A stretch of DNA of 64,000 bases from Necropsobacter rosorum (GTDB lineage Bacteria > Pseudomonadota > Gammaproteobacteria > Enterobacterales > Pasteurellaceae): positions 20,462-84,461 of the forward strand of contig CCMQ01000021.1 of the NCBI GenBank assembly GCA_000751835.1. Reading direction: 5' to 3'. Below, piece after piece: positions 49,843-59,617 of this stretch. A program made the translations under genes and the position numbers. Each line of letters begins with the position of its first letter. Within the stretch, counting starts at the first letter, position 1. Below the pieces are notes generated by a model. That model made no database searches. It saw only the letters and a list, made by a program, of their open reading frames with translations, and was not told the DNA's origin.

Positions 49843-50490
49843 TTATCCTTTTTGCGCCGCCAGTGCGGTCGGATTTGGTGTCGGTTCTGCGATTTTACTT
49901 AAGCGGTTGCGATCGGTGTGATGGAACGGTTCTTTATAATTCGGGATCACCATAACCGTATCCTGTTCGTAAGACCAAGTGCCGTCGTCGTTGATTTTCA
50001 CCGTAATCGTATAACTTTCGGTTCGGAAAGACTGTTCCAGAAACGGATTGGAAATAATGCCGTTGGTCAGCGAACCGCGTACCGCCGTCAGGGTGAAGGT
50101 TTTCGCATCGGCCGGCGCATTGCCGGTTGCCATAACGGTTTGCCCGCGCGGAATGCTCAGGCTCAGTAAAATATTGCCGGTCGCCGGTTCCCACAGCCAG
50201 TAACCCACTTGATCATGAAAGGTTTCGACGCCGTCGGGCTCGACGATATGGGTATGATAGCGCAGGCCGTAAAACAGCTGCGGGCCGTTGGTTTGCGCGT
50301 CAATCGGCTGCAATTCGTAATGTTCGATATAAGGATCTTTCTCCGGCCCGTCTTCCTTCGGATTGGTATCCAGCCCGCGTTTGCCTTCCCAAATCCCCGC
50401 CAGCGGCGCAAGTGGCCCCAGATTGGCTAAGGTGTTGACATCGGGTTCGGCCTCGGTATAAATATCCGCCGGGTAGTTATGTGCGTTCAT
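49843..50490 (-). CDS. Nitrobindin-like beta-barrel protein (FABP/THAP4 family)
   Basis: A 215-residue protein of the heme-binding beta-barrel family. LAPLAGIWEGKRGLD (about residues 26-40) is the family signature, with paired strands IEHYELQPID, LFYGLRYHTHIV and FHDQVGYWLWEP. Relatives bind ferric haem and can detoxify peroxynitrite or nitrite; whether the proximal His is present cannot be settled by eye. AAGGAG precedes the start. It lies between glyQ and glyS with the glutaredoxin-like gene. Confidence 0.78.
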   Translation of the reverse strand: MNAHNYPADIYTEAEPDVNTLANLGPLAPLAGIWEGKRGLDTNPKEDGPEKDPYIEHYELQPIDAQTNGPQLFYGLRYHTHIVEPDGVETFHDQVGYWLWEPATGNILLSLSIPRGQTVMATGNAPADAKTFTLTAVRGSLTNGIISNPFLEQSFRTESYTITVKINDDGTWSYEQDTVMVIPNYKEPFHHTDRNRLSKIAEPTPNPTALAAQKG

Positions 50491-50544
50491 GACGTTCTCC
50501 TTACATGGTAAAAGTGCGGTCGTTTTTTTAACGGTTTTGTGGGA

Positions 50545-51453
50545 TTATCGTTGACATCCCGGAAAGCCCAGAGCTTCACGACTGGCGTAATAGGCTTCCG
50601 CCACGCCTTTGGTTAATGCGCGGATGCGCAGAATATAGCGCTGGCGTTCCGTTACCGAAATGGCTTTGCGGGCATCCAGTAAATTAAAGCTGTGCGCCGC
50701 TTTCAAAATGCGTTCATAAGCCGGCAGCGGCAGCGGTTTTGCCAGCGCCAGCAGGTTCTGCGCTTCTTTTTCATATTGATCGAAACATTGAAACAGAAAA
50801 TCCACATCGGCGTATTCGAAATTGTAGGTGGATTGCTCCACTTCGTTTTGGTGGAACACATCACCGTAAGTGGTTTTGCCCAGCGGGCCGTCGGACCAGA
50901 CTAAATCATACACGCTGTCCACGCCCTGAATATACATGGCAAGGCGTTCCAGCCCGTACGTGATCTCGCCGGTTACCGGTTTGCATTCCAGTCCGCCCAC
51001 CTGCTGAAAATAAGTGAACTGCGTCACTTCCATACCGTTCAGCCACACTTCCCAGCCCAGCCCCCAAGCGCCTAATGTCGGATTTTCCCAGTTGTCTTCC
51101 ACAAAGCGGATATCGTTTTGGGTCGGGTCGAAACCGAGCATTTTCAGACTGTCCAGATACAGTTCCTGAATATTGTCCGGCGACGGTTTGATCACCACCT
51201 GAAACTGATAATAATGCTGCAAACGGTTCGGATTTTCGCCGTAGCGGCCGTCGGTCGGCCGGCGTGACGGCTGCACATAAGCGAAAGCCATCGGCTCCGG
51301 CCCCAGCGCGCGCAGAGCCGTCATCGGATGCGATGTGCCGGCGCCCACTTCCATATCAAACGGCTGAACCACCGTACAGCCCTGATTCGCCCAGTATTCC
51401 TGCAACGCGAGAATCATGCCCTGAAAGGTTTTAATATCGAATGTTGAACTCAT
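50545..51453 (-). CDS. glyQ: Glycine-tRNA ligase alpha subunit
   Basis: Catalytic alpha subunit of glycyl-tRNA synthetase. It has 302 residues. The family N-terminus [37 protein letters not shown] and the [21 protein letters not shown] block contain the class II motifs. It is the first gene of the glyQ, nitrobindin-like, glutaredoxin-like, glyS series. Confidence 0.97.
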   Translation of the reverse strand: MSSTFDIKTFQGMILALQEYWANQGCTVVQPFDMEVGAGTSHPMTALRALGPEPMAFAYVQPSRRPTDGRYGENPNRLQHYYQFQVVIKPSPDNIQELYLDSLKMLGFDPTQNDIRFVEDNWENPTLGAWGLGWEVWLNGMEVTQFTYFQQVGGLECKPVTGEITYGLERLAMYIQGVDSVYDLVWSDGPLGKTTYGDVFHQNEVEQSTYNFEYADVDFLFQCFDQYEKEAQNLLALAKPLPLPAYERILKAAHSFNLLDARKAISVTERQRYILRIRALTKGVAEAYYASREALGFPGCQR

Positions 51454-51730
51454 AATGACTCTTTAAATGAAAAGCAGTGAAAGAAAATGTGCTTAATTAT
51501 ACTGGAAAATACCGCCGTTCTCTACTTTCTTTCGGAAAGTGCGGTCGGTTTTGCGAAAATTTCCGTTACGCTAGTCAACACGGATTAAGCGCAATGCCGA
51601 CGCCCCGTCGATTGACTTCCGATTTCCTGTGGTGTAAATATGTCTGCGTCGAGCCGTGCGCATTTTTTAACCCGGCCGCATGACGGAATCATTCCCGCGA
51701 TGCCGCCGATAAATTGATTGAGGAAAGACA

Positions 51731-52147
51731 ATGGAACAGATACGACACATTTATGAAAAATGGCATGAATATGCTAAAAGCAGAAATACCGACGGTTTAT
51801 TAAGTTTATATGCGGATAATGCCGTTTTTGAAAGCCCGTTGGTTCCTGCTATTTTAGACGACAAGCACGACGGGGTTTTACAGGGCAAACCGGAAATCGC
51901 GCGTTTTATCAAAGAAGGCACCAAACGCCGCCCTAACGAATTGGTCAGATGGTTCAGAACGGGAGAATATTTAACCGACGGCCGTATATTAGTCTGGGAA
52001 TATCCGCGACAAACGGATAACGGAGAACAAATTGACATTCTGGAACTGATGGAAATCGAAAACGGCTTAATCTTAAAACACCGTATTTATTGGGGCTGGA
52101 AAGGCTGTATGCAAATCAGCACATCATTGCTGCATAAAGCGCGGTAA
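51731..52147 (+). CDS. SnoaL/NTF2-like protein of unknown function
   Basis: A 138-residue single-domain protein of the nuclear transport factor 2/SnoaL superfamily. The first helix (IRHIYEKWHEYAKSRNTDGLLSLYADNAVFESP) is typical: a cone-shaped pocket whose use varies from steroid isomerase to polyketide cyclase. ILELMEIENGLILKHRIYWGWKG supplies the last strands. It starts after GAGGAAAG and stands alone between glyQ and polA, with its own terminator. Its substrate cannot be inferred. Confidence 0.75.
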   Translation: MEQIRHIYEKWHEYAKSRNTDGLLSLYADNAVFESPLVPAILDDKHDGVLQGKPEIARFIKEGTKRRPNELVRWFRTGEYLTDGRILVWEYPRQTDNGEQIDILELMEIENGLILKHRIYWGWKGCMQISTSLLHKAR

Positions 52148-52160
52148 AACAACAGCAATC

Positions 52161-52184
52161 AACGCCTCGATTGAGGCGTTTTTT
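52161..52184 (+). terminator. Terminator after the SnoaL-like gene
   Basis: AACGCCTC-GATT-GAGGCGTT followed by TTTT, 13 bases after the stop codon. Confidence 0.9.
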
Positions 52185-52243
52185 ATGCGCGTAATAATCC
52201 GATTGCTATCCGCTCAGTCAGTGGCTGAGCCGTCATAACCGGC

Positions 52244-55117
52244 TTAATGCGCTTCATCCCAGTTATCGCCGATGCCGACATCGACGATTAACGGCACTAC
52301 CAATTGCGCGGCACTTTCCATTTGGGATTTGATAAGTGCGCCGTATTGTTCGGTTTTTTCCGACCGCACTTCAAACACCAGTTCGTCATGTACCTGCATA
52401 ATCATCAGGATGTCGGGGTCATGCCGGATTGTCTGATCAATGGCGACCATTGCCCGTTTGATAATATCGGCGGCGGTACCTTGCATCGGCGCATTGATCG
52501 CCACCCGTTCCGCCCCTTTGCGCCGCATGGCGCTGGAGGCGTTAATATCCGGCAGATATAAGCGACGCCCGAACAGCGTTTCCACATAACCCTGCGCTTT
52601 GGCTTTGGCGCGGATGTCGTGCATAAAGGTTTGCACGCCCGGATAGCGCTGAAAATACAGATCCATATAATTTTGCGCCTCGCCGCGCGGAATGCCGAGC
52701 TGACGGGAAAGGCCGAAGGCGCTCATGCCGTAAATCAAGCCGAAATTAATCGCTTTGGCGCTGCGCCGTTGTTCGTTGCTCACCTGCTGCAACGACAAAC
52801 CGAAGATTTCCGCAGCGGTGGAACGGTGAATATCTTTGCCCTCGCTGAACGCGGTAATCAAGCCTTTATCTTGGGATAAATGCGCCATAATCCGCAGTTC
52901 AATCTGCGAATAGTCGGCGGCAATGATTTTATAGCCGTCACGCGCAATAAACGCCTGACGAATGCGGCGCCCCTCTTCGTTGCGGATCGGAATATTTTGC
53001 AGATTCGGATCGCTGGAGGACAGCCGTCCGGTGGCGGTTACCGCCTGATGATAAGAGGTGTGCACCCGGCCGGTACGCGGATTAATCATCTGCGGCAGTT
53101 TATCGGTGTAAGTGGATTTTAACTTCGCCAAACCGCGGTGTTCGATCAGCAGTTTCGGCACCTGATGGCCTTGCTGTGCCAGTTCGTCCAGCACCTCTTC
53201 ATTGGTGGACGGCGCACCTTTCGGCGTTTTGGCGATCACCGGCAGACCCAGTTTATTGAATAACACTTCCTGCAATTGCTTGGTGGAGGCAAGATTGAAC
53301 TGTTCGCCCGCCGCCTGATGAACCTGCGCTTCAAGTGCGGTCAGTCGCGCGCTGATTTCCTGCGATTGGTTCAGCAGGGTTTGACTGTCAATCAGCACAC
53401 CGTGCCGTTCCATTCGCGATAATACGCCGACCAACGGCAGTTCGATAGCGCTGAACAACTCCGTCAGCGCCGGGGTTTGTTCCAGTTCACGCCATAATGT
53501 TTGATGCAGTTTCATCGTGACATCGGCGTCTTCCGCCGCATATTCGGCGGCCTGTGCGATAGCGATTTTATCGAAGGTCAGCTGGTTTTTGCCTTTGCCC
53601 GCCAGCGTTTCGAATTCGATCGTCCGATGACCGAGGTAGCGCGCCGACAGATCATCCATATTGTGACGCCCGGTGCTGTCCAAGATATAGGATTCCAGCA
53701 TCGTATCAAAGGCCACGCCCTGTAGGTTGATATGATTATTGGCGAAAATCGTCAGATCATATTTAATATTCTGGCCGATTTTTTGGATTTGCGGATTTTC
53801 CAATAGCGGTTTTAAGCGCGCCAGACAATCCGCCTTATCCAATTGATCCGGCGCGGTTACAAACCGGGTCGGCGGCGGATTTTCCGTTTCGCCGAATAAA
53901 TCCGCCTGCCCGCTGTCCGCCTCGGCGGCCACTTCACAACGGTGAGCAAGCGGAATATAACAGGCTTCGCCGTTTTCCAGCGCGAAAGAAATACCCACCA
54001 GATTGGCCTGCATGGCATCCAGCGAATCGGTTTCCGTGTCCACGGCAATCAATTTCGCCTGCTTGATTTTCTCGATCCACTGTTCGAGTTTTTCCGTCGT
54101 AGTCACGGTTTGATATAAAGTGCGGTCGATTTTTATCGGATTTTTGACCGCACTTTTCGGCTCGCCGGTCGGCGGTGTCGCCTGATAGTGATTGATCTTA
54201 ACGGCGTGAGATTTACCGTTTGTCACCGAACTGTCGCCCTGCATGGCATCATTCAGCCAGCGCTTGAATTCATAACGGCCGAAATATTCGATCAGTTTGT
54301 CATTCTGAGATTCGCCCAGCGTCAGTTGCGCCGGCTGAATATCCAGCGCCACATCGGTTTTGATCGTCGCCAGCAAATAGGATAATTCGGCCATGGCTTT
54401 GGCCGCCAGCAGTTTTTCGCCCAGTTTTTTGGCACCGCGAATCGGCAATTCCGCCACTTTGTCCAGATTGGCATAAATCTCCGCCATGCTGCCGATGCCC
54501 TGCAACAGCCCCAACGCGGTTTTTTCACCAACGCCCGGCACGCCGGGAATATTGTCCGAACTGTCGCCCATTAAGGCCAGATAATCGATAATCAGTTCCG
54601 GCGGAATGCCGTATTTTTCAATCACGCCGGCGCGATCGAGCAAATGGTTGTTCATGGTGTTGATCAGCATAATGTTATCATCCACCAATTGCGCCATATC
54701 TTTGTCGCCGGTGCTGATCAGCACTTTCTGCCCGTTTTTTGAGGCCTGAATCGCCAGCGTGCCGATCACATCGTCCGCTTCCACGCCTTCCACCACCAGC
54801 AACGGAATACCCAGCGCGCGGATAATATGGTGCAGCGGCTGAATTTGCTTACGCAGATCGTCGGGCATCGGCGGACGGTGCGATTTATATTGTTCGAACA
54901 TTTCATCGCGGAAAGTTTTGCCTTTGGCATCGAACACCACCGCAATATGGCTGGGCTGCACTTGCGAAATCAGACTTTTCAGCATATTCAGCACACCGTA
55001 CATCGCGCCGGTGGGCTCGCCTAAGGAATTGGTTAACGGCGGAAAGGCGTGAAAAGCGCGGTATAAATAAGACGAACCGTCCACCAGGACGAGCGGGTTT
55101 TCTGCAATGTTAGCCAT
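52244..55117 (-). CDS. polA: DNA polymerase I
   Basis: A 957-residue polymerase for Okazaki fragment processing and repair. Order: 5' nuclease domain (1-290), linker (about 290-330), 3'-5' exonuclease domain with intact [19 protein letters not shown] and [10 protein letters not shown] motifs, and the polymerase domain with motif [14 protein letters not shown], the O-helix [14 protein letters not shown] and motif [12 protein letters not shown]. All three exonuclease acidic sites are kept, so proofreading is expected. The start at 55117 ([21 protein letters not shown]) is the family one. An inverted uptake-signal pair falls in the linker between the nuclease and exonuclease domains. Confidence 0.97.
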   Translation of the reverse strand: MANIAENPLVLVDGSSYLYRAFHAFPPLTNSLGEPTGAMYGVLNMLKSLISQVQPSHIAVVFDAKGKTFRDEMFEQYKSHRPPMPDDLRKQIQPLHHIIRALGIPLLVVEGVEADDVIGTLAIQASKNGQKVLISTGDKDMAQLVDDNIMLINTMNNHLLDRAGVIEKYGIPPELIIDYLALMGDSSDNIPGVPGVGEKTALGLLQGIGSMAEIYANLDKVAELPIRGAKKLGEKLLAAKAMAELSYLLATIKTDVALDIQPAQLTLGESQNDKLIEYFGRYEFKRWLNDAMQGDSSVTNGKSHAVKINHYQATPPTGEPKSAVKNPIKIDRTLYQTVTTTEKLEQWIEKIKQAKLIAVDTETDSLDAMQANLVGISFALENGEACYIPLAHRCEVAAEADSGQADLFGETENPPPTRFVTAPDQLDKADCLARLKPLLENPQIQKIGQNIKYDLTIFANNHINLQGVAFDTMLESYILDSTGRHNMDDLSARYLGHRTIEFETLAGKGKNQLTFDKIAIAQAAEYAAEDADVTMKLHQTLWRELEQTPALTELFSAIELPLVGVLSRMERHGVLIDSQTLLNQSQEISARLTALEAQVHQAAGEQFNLASTKQLQEVLFNKLGLPVIAKTPKGAPSTNEEVLDELAQQGHQVPKLLIEHRGLAKLKSTYTDKLPQMINPRTGRVHTSYHQAVTATGRLSSSDPNLQNIPIRNEEGRRIRQAFIARDGYKIIAADYSQIELRIMAHLSQDKGLITAFSEGKDIHRSTAAEIFGLSLQQVSNEQRRSAKAINFGLIYGMSAFGLSRQLGIPRGEAQNYMDLYFQRYPGVQTFMHDIRAKAKAQGYVETLFGRRLYLPDINASSAMRRKGAERVAINAPMQGTAADIIKRAMVAIDQTIRHDPDILMIMQVHDELVFEVRSEKTEQYGALIKSQMESAAQLVVPLIVDVGIGDNWDEAH
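54117..54156. repeat. Inverted uptake-signal pair in the polA linker
   Basis: AAAGTGCGGTC (54117-54127) faces GACCGCACTTT (54146-54156) with an 18-base A/T-rich spacer. On the coding strand it encodes [15 protein letters not shown] at the junction of two polymerase I domains, a place that tolerates sequence change. Confidence 0.85.
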
Positions 55118-55265
55118 ACTGTTCTCGTATTGTGCGTTAATAATCTGCGCCACATTATAGACCAAACGCCTCGTTTAACCTAATCTCTCAAGCGGCCCGG
55201 CGCCCCAAACGCGAAACCGTTTTGCGGTTTGTGCGTGATGGTGATGAACGGCGAACCGGCCTAAA

Positions 55266-55306
55266 CGAAAAGGACTGAGTCCGATATTATCTCGGCATCA
55301 GTCCTT
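55266..55306 (-). terminator. Terminator after the cystine-type ABC operon
   Basis: AAGGACTGA and TCAGTCCTT form the stem with an inner CCGA/TCGG pair. On the minus strand it is followed by TTTCGTTT. It stands between the ABC ATPase gene and polA. Confidence 0.75.
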
Positions 55307-55358
55307 CTATTGTCCTGCGGCGAAGCGCTCAAAACTTTTCGTTTTTTCACCGCACTTT

Positions 55359-56111
55359 TTACTCATCCGCCCTTAACTGATGCAAAAACGCTTTTGTCCG
55401 TTCGTGCTGCGGGTTGGCAAATAACGCCTGCGGTGAGCCCTGTTCGACGATTATGCCGCCATCCATCACCACCACCAAATCCGCCACATCCAGAGCAAAT
55501 TTAATTTCATGGGTGACGACCAGCATGGTTCGGCCTTCGTTGGCCAATTCTTTCATGGTATTCAGCACATCCTGCACCAATTCCGGATCTAAGGCGGATG
55601 TCGGTTCGTCAAACAGCATTAATTCCGGCTGAATCGCCAAGGCGCGGGCAATGCCGATCCGTTGCTGCTGTCCGCCGGAAAGCTGGTAAGGATACAGATT
55701 GATTTTGTCCGATAAGCCCACTTTGCACAGCAATTGTTCCGCTTCCGCCCGCACTGTGGCGGGATCACGTTTTTGCACCTGAACCGGGCCTTCCATCACA
55801 TTTTCCAGCGCGGTTTTATGCGGGAACAGATTATATTGCTGAAATACCATGCCCGAACGGCGGCGCAGGGCTAAAATATCCTTACGCACAGATTTCGCCG
55901 AGAAATCAATCTTAAACGGCGGTTCGCTCTGAAACGTAATGGTGCCCTGCTCCGGCAGCTCTAAGGCGTTCAGACAACGCAGAAATGTGGTTTTTCCCGA
56001 CCCGGACGGCCCGAGAATCACCACCACTTCCCCTTTTTTAATATCCAGATCCACGCCGCGCAACACCGGATTATGATCAAAACTTTTATGAATATGACGA
56101 ATTTGAATCAT
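55359..56111 (-). CDS. Amino-acid ABC importer ATPase (TcyN-like)
   Basis: A 250-residue ATPase of the polar amino-acid importer family. Walker A GPSGSGKTT (about residues 34-42), Q-loop MVFQQYNLFPH, signature LSGGQQQR, Walker B LMLFDEPTSALDPE and switch His VVTHE are complete. It resembles E. coli YecC/TcyN of the cystine importer and is the third gene after binding protein and permease. Confidence 0.88.
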   Translation of the reverse strand: MIQIRHIHKSFDHNPVLRGVDLDIKKGEVVVILGPSGSGKTTFLRCLNALELPEQGTITFQSEPPFKIDFSAKSVRKDILALRRRSGMVFQQYNLFPHKTALENVMEGPVQVQKRDPATVRAEAEQLLCKVGLSDKINLYPYQLSGGQQQRIGIARALAIQPELMLFDEPTSALDPELVQDVLNTMKELANEGRTMLVVTHEIKFALDVADLVVVMDGGIIVEQGSPQALFANPQHERTKAFLHQLRADE

Positions 56112-56125
56112 GTGTTATTTCTCCC

Positions 56126-56842
56126 TCAGCGCGCCACATAGCGGTTGAGGCGTTTTTCCACCCGCGCCTGAATCACAAACAAGACAAAGCAAAAACACCA
56201 GTAAATCAGGCCGGCTTCAATATATACCGGCAGAAAATCATAAGAAGAATTGGCAATTTGCTGCGCCACCCGGAACATTTCCGTCACCGTCACCACGGAC
56301 GCCAGCGAGGTATCTTTAAACAACCCGATAAAGCTGTTGCTCAGCGGCGGCACGGCAACGCGAAAGGCCTGCGGTGCAATAATCCGGCGAAAGGTCTGCA
56401 TATAGTTCATGCCGATAGTAAAACCGGCTTCCCACTGTCCTTTCGGCACGGATTGGATCGCCGCACGCACCGTTTCCGAACCATAAGCGCCCACATTCAG
56501 AGAAAAACCGATCACCGCGGCGGGAATCGGGTCAATAAACACGCCGATCGCCGGCAAGCCGTAAAACACCACGGAAATCTGCACCAGCATCGGGGTGCCA
56601 CGGATAATGGAAATATAAATTTTGGCGACGGCGAGCAAAATGCGGTGAAAAAGGCCGTTCACCGGCGTTACCCGCAGCAGCGCGACGGCAACGGCAATGA
56701 TCATGCCGAAGAAAAAAGACACCACCGCCAGCGGAATGGAGACCAGCACCGCCGCACTGACCATCGGAAAAAAGCCGTTTATCACCAAATCCGCACGGGC
56801 TTCGGTCATAAACGGCAATGCAGTCAATAAACTAGTTAACAC
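56126..56842 (-). CDS. Amino-acid ABC importer permease (TcyL-like)
   Basis: A 238-residue permease of the His/Glu/Gln/Arg family. It has five or so membrane segments, the RGTPMLVQI motif and the EAA loop AGFTIGMNYMQTFRRIIAPQAFRVAVPPLSNSFIG. It is similar to E. coli YecS/TcyL. The start overlaps the end of the binding-protein gene by 11 bases. Confidence 0.88.
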   Translation of the reverse strand: MLTSLLTALPFMTEARADLVINGFFPMVSAAVLVSIPLAVVSFFFGMIIAVAVALLRVTPVNGLFHRILLAVAKIYISIIRGTPMLVQISVVFYGLPAIGVFIDPIPAAVIGFSLNVGAYGSETVRAAIQSVPKGQWEAGFTIGMNYMQTFRRIIAPQAFRVAVPPLSNSFIGLFKDTSLASVVTVTEMFRVAQQIANSSYDFLPVYIEAGLIYWCFCFVLFVIQARVEKRLNRYVAR

Positions 56843-57611
56843 TGATATCCTTACCGAAGAATTGTTCGCCCAACTGTTTTAAGGTGCCGTCCTGACGCAG
56901 CTGCTCAATCGCGGCATTGATTTTTGCCAGCGCTTCCTGATTGCCTTTATTGACAATCAATCCGGCGCCGACTTTATCATCGGATTCCCAGAACGGCTTC
57001 AAACCGGCATTCGGATTTTTCTTCAGGTAATCCAATAAGGCTAACGAATCGTTAAAAGTCACATCCGCACGGTTTTGCTGAATCAGCAGCAATCCCTGCG
57101 CCATACCGTCAATCGGAACAATTTTCGCACCGTATTTCACTGCCAGTTCCCCGTAATTGGAACTGAGCGTCTGGGCGGCGCGCAGATTTTTTACATCCTC
57201 CACCTTGTGCAGGCGGGTTTCATCGCTGCGGGCAAGTAACATGGCGCCCGACCAGCTGTAAGGCTCGGATTTGTCAAAGGTCGCCTGACGTTCCGGCGTG
57301 GTCAGCGCAACCTGATTGGCCACCAAATCGAAACGGCCGCCCTTTAAGCCCGCCAGCATCGCATCCCACTGGGTTTCTTTAAAATCCACTTTAACGCCTA
57401 ATTTTTCCGCCACCGCGCGGGTGACTTCCACATCATAACCGGTCAGCTTGCCGCCGGCGTCGTGATAAGTGAAAGGCGCGTAAGTGCCTTCCGTGCCGAC
57501 CGTGATAGTTCCTTTCTGATTAATTCTGTCCAATAAGCTATCACCGGCAGCCTGCGCAACGGCAGACAGGGCGAAAACCGAGAAGGCTAAAACAGCTAAT
57601 TTTTTCAACAT
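56832..57611 (-). CDS. Amino-acid ABC importer binding protein (TcyJ/FliY-like)
   Basis: A 259-residue periplasmic binding protein, family 3. It has a Sec signal peptide (residues 1-21, ending AQA). GTEGTYAPFTYHDAGGKLTGYDVEV (about residues 38-62) and DLVANQVALTTPERQATFDKSEPY are family motifs; the latter holds the usual amino-acid contact residues. It is close to cystine-binding FliY/TcyJ, so cystine import is the likely role of this operon. AAGGA precedes the start. Confidence 0.87.
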   Translation of the reverse strand: MLKKLAVLAFSVFALSAVAQAAGDSLLDRINQKGTITVGTEGTYAPFTYHDAGGKLTGYDVEVTRAVAEKLGVKVDFKETQWDAMLAGLKGGRFDLVANQVALTTPERQATFDKSEPYSWSGAMLLARSDETRLHKVEDVKNLRAAQTLSSNYGELAVKYGAKIVPIDGMAQGLLLIQQNRADVTFNDSLALLDYLKKNPNAGLKPFWESDDKVGAGLIVNKGNQEALAKINAAIEQLRQDGTLKQLGEQFFGKDISVN

Positions 57612-57730
57612 AATTTTTCCTTAAAAATAAACAAAACGGGGACATCCCCATAAAAGATGCGGGGAATTGTAAAAGAAAAAACATTTTTTACCAATAACTT
57701 TCCGGAATATGTTATGCCAAGGAAGGTGAT

Positions 57731-58300
57731 TTAACCGATCAAAATCCGCGCCAGCGGGATATCCCAGCTTTCCGTCGGCAGGCTTTCCACCTGTTGACAA
57801 CGGTGCGCCAGACCGACGGACATAACGTTGTTCCGCTGTAAGGTGCGATCATAAAATCCGCCGCCCATGCCCAAACGATTACCGGCTTGATCAAAGGCCA
57901 CCAACGGCGTAAAAATCATATCCAGTTTATCGGTCGGTAAGACATGCTGTACGTTTAAGTGCGGTTCAAAAATGCCGAATTTATTGACTGTCATGCGGCT
58001 TTGCGGTTGATAGCGCAGAAACAGCAGATGCCCGCGACAAAAGGGGTGCAGCACCGGCAAATAAACGCCGATATTCCGCTGCCATAACCGGTGAATCAGT
58101 AACCGGGTTGAAATCTCACCGTCAAACGATAAATAAAGCGCCACATGCTGCGCACGGTTGCGTTCGATTAACGCCAATGCCTGTTCGGCGATGCGCTGTT
58201 CCGCCTGCGCCTGCTCAAGTGCGGTCAGTTTATTGCGCATTTTTCGCATTTGCTCACGAATCTGACGGCGCTGCTGTAAACCTGATTGAAATGAAAGCAT
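57731..58300 (-). CDS. fau: 5-formyltetrahydrofolate cyclo-ligase (YgfA)
   Basis: Converts 5-formyl-tetrahydrofolate to 5,10-methenyl-tetrahydrofolate with ATP. It has 189 residues. The C-terminal LGMGGGFYDRTL motif (about residues 142-153) and the basic N-terminal RQIREQMRKMRNKL helix are conserved. It lies just downstream of 6S RNA, the arrangement found in E. coli, where 6S RNA and this gene are co-transcribed. Confidence 0.93.
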   Translation of the reverse strand: MLSFQSGLQQRRQIREQMRKMRNKLTALEQAQAEQRIAEQALALIERNRAQHVALYLSFDGEISTRLLIHRLWQRNIGVYLPVLHPFCRGHLLFLRYQPQSRMTVNKFGIFEPHLNVQHVLPTDKLDMIFTPLVAFDQAGNRLGMGGGFYDRTLQRNNVMSVGLAHRCQQVESLPTESWDIPLARILIG

Positions 58301-58324
58301 GGAATATCCGGGGATAGAAAAAGA

Positions 58325-58523
58325 AGGGACCCGAGGTGCCGCTGTGAATGGTCGGTCCTTGAACCCTACGGTTCAAGGGAACCGGTTATAATCGTTTTCA
58401 GGCTTCTTACATCAGGACCGGAGGTCAAGTTAAGCATGCACACCAACAATAGGAAACCGATTCATAAAGTTTAAAGTATCGGCTCAGGGACGTAATCCAC
58501 TGGCGAACACCTCAGGTAAACTT
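58325..58523 (-). ncRNA. ssrS: 6S RNA (SsrS)
   Basis: A regulatory RNA that binds sigma-70 RNA polymerase in stationary phase. The minus-strand sequence shares with E. coli 6S RNA the 5' CCTGAGRTGTTCGC and CCCTGAGCCGATA blocks, a central GTGAGCATGCT-like stretch, CTTGAACC...GGTTCAAGG and AGAAGCCTKAAAAC. The ends pair over ten bases: ACCTGAGGTG (58517-58508) with CACCTCGGGT (58338-58329). The location between zapA and fau is the standard one. Exact ends are approximate; a TTCTTTTTC tail follows. Confidence 0.93.
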
Positions 58524-58600
58524 TGAAATAATACTAACTTAATTTGCGTTGATTGACCAGACTAATTTTGCAATTGTGATGCTAAACCGTCATTATTTAT

Positions 58601-58903
58601 TCAAAAATTCGCTTTCTGCGCCAAAATATTTTCCAGCGAATTATCCAGCTGCTGAATGCGCGTCGCCACGACATTTTCGATTAATTGCGCTTTCTGCTGT
58701 TCCTGAATTAATTCGTAACTGAGATTCAGCGCCACAATCGACAGCACTTTTTCCAGCTGCAGGATACCGGTGCGCTCCTTCATTTCCGACACCCGCTGAT
58801 CCAGCGCTCTGGCGGCCTGACGCAGCGCCTCGTGCTGTTCTTCCGGACAATTGAGGCGCAGCACCTGCCCCAAGACGGGCAATTCTATACTTTTAGACGA
58901 CAT
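58601..58903 (-). CDS. zapA: Cell division protein ZapA
   Basis: A 100-residue Z-ring-associated protein that cross-links FtsZ filaments. It has a short N-terminal beta part (SIELPVLGQVLRLNCPEEQ) and a long C-terminal coiled coil (ENVVATRIQQLDNSLENILAQK). The start at 58903 follows GGGGAG. It lies upstream of 6S RNA and diverges from ygfB. Confidence 0.93.
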   Translation of the reverse strand: MSSKSIELPVLGQVLRLNCPEEQHEALRQAARALDQRVSEMKERTGILQLEKVLSIVALNLSYELIQEQQKAQLIENVVATRIQQLDNSLENILAQKANF

Positions 58904-59044
58904 AAGCTCCCCTACTTCGGTCTGTTTGCTCTGCCGGCTATTATGCCATAGCAAACATTTTTCGTCATAAAAAATCAAACTGATTGGTGGTTGCATAACC
59001 GGAACGGTGTTAAACTATTGATATCGTTACATAGGAAAAATAAT

Positions 59045-59602
59045 ATGACAGAACAGCTCCTTTCTTACACGGAATTACAACAAAAATTAACCCATTCGGG
59101 TATCGACCTGTCTTGTGCCGAACTGCACGGCTTTTTAAGCGGATTACTCTGTGGCGGCGTTGATGATCAGCGCTGGCAGCCGCTGCTTTATCAGTTTACC
59201 AATGATAATCACGCCTATCCGGCCGCACTGTTACAGGATATTGACAAACTGTATCAACATATCGGGCAAATGCTGGCGGATATCGACGGTTTCAATTTTG
59301 AGCTTTGGCTGCCGGAAGAGGACGATGTTTTTTCGCGCGCCGACGCCTTATCGGAATGGAGCAACAACTTTTTACTCGGCTTAGGGCTTAATCAGCCGCA
59401 TTTGGACAAAGAAAAAGGCGAAATCGGCGAAGCGCTGGACGATCTGCAAGATATCGCCCAACTGGGATATGACGAAAATGATAACCCGGAAGAACTGGCC
59501 GAAGCACTGGAAGAAATTATCGAATATGTCAGAACGGTAGCGGCGCTGCTTTACACCCATTTCCGCCCACGCCCGGCAGCCGCCAAACCGCGGTTGCACT
59601 AA
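59045..59602 (+). CDS. ygfB: UPF0149 family protein YgfB
   Basis: A 185-residue all-helical protein, UPF0149. [17 protein letters not shown] (about residues 19-35) is its signature, with [13 protein letters not shown] and [13 protein letters not shown] further on. Its molecular role is not established in most species; in Pseudomonas a homologue affects ampD expression. AGGA precedes the start. It heads ygfB-pepP-ubiH-ubiI, as in E. coli. Confidence 0.9.
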   Translation: MTEQLLSYTELQQKLTHSGIDLSCAELHGFLSGLLCGGVDDQRWQPLLYQFTNDNHAYPAALLQDIDKLYQHIGQMLADIDGFNFELWLPEEDDVFSRADALSEWSNNFLLGLGLNQPHLDKEKGEIGEALDDLQDIAQLGYDENDNPEELAEALEEIIEYVRTVAALLYTHFRPRPAAAKPRLH

Positions 59603-59617
59603 TAGCGGAGTACGGCT

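Noticed and set aside
55166..55358. Spot 42-like small RNA near polA
   Set aside because: In E. coli it lies downstream of polA; this gap is upstream and contains only a terminator hairpin.
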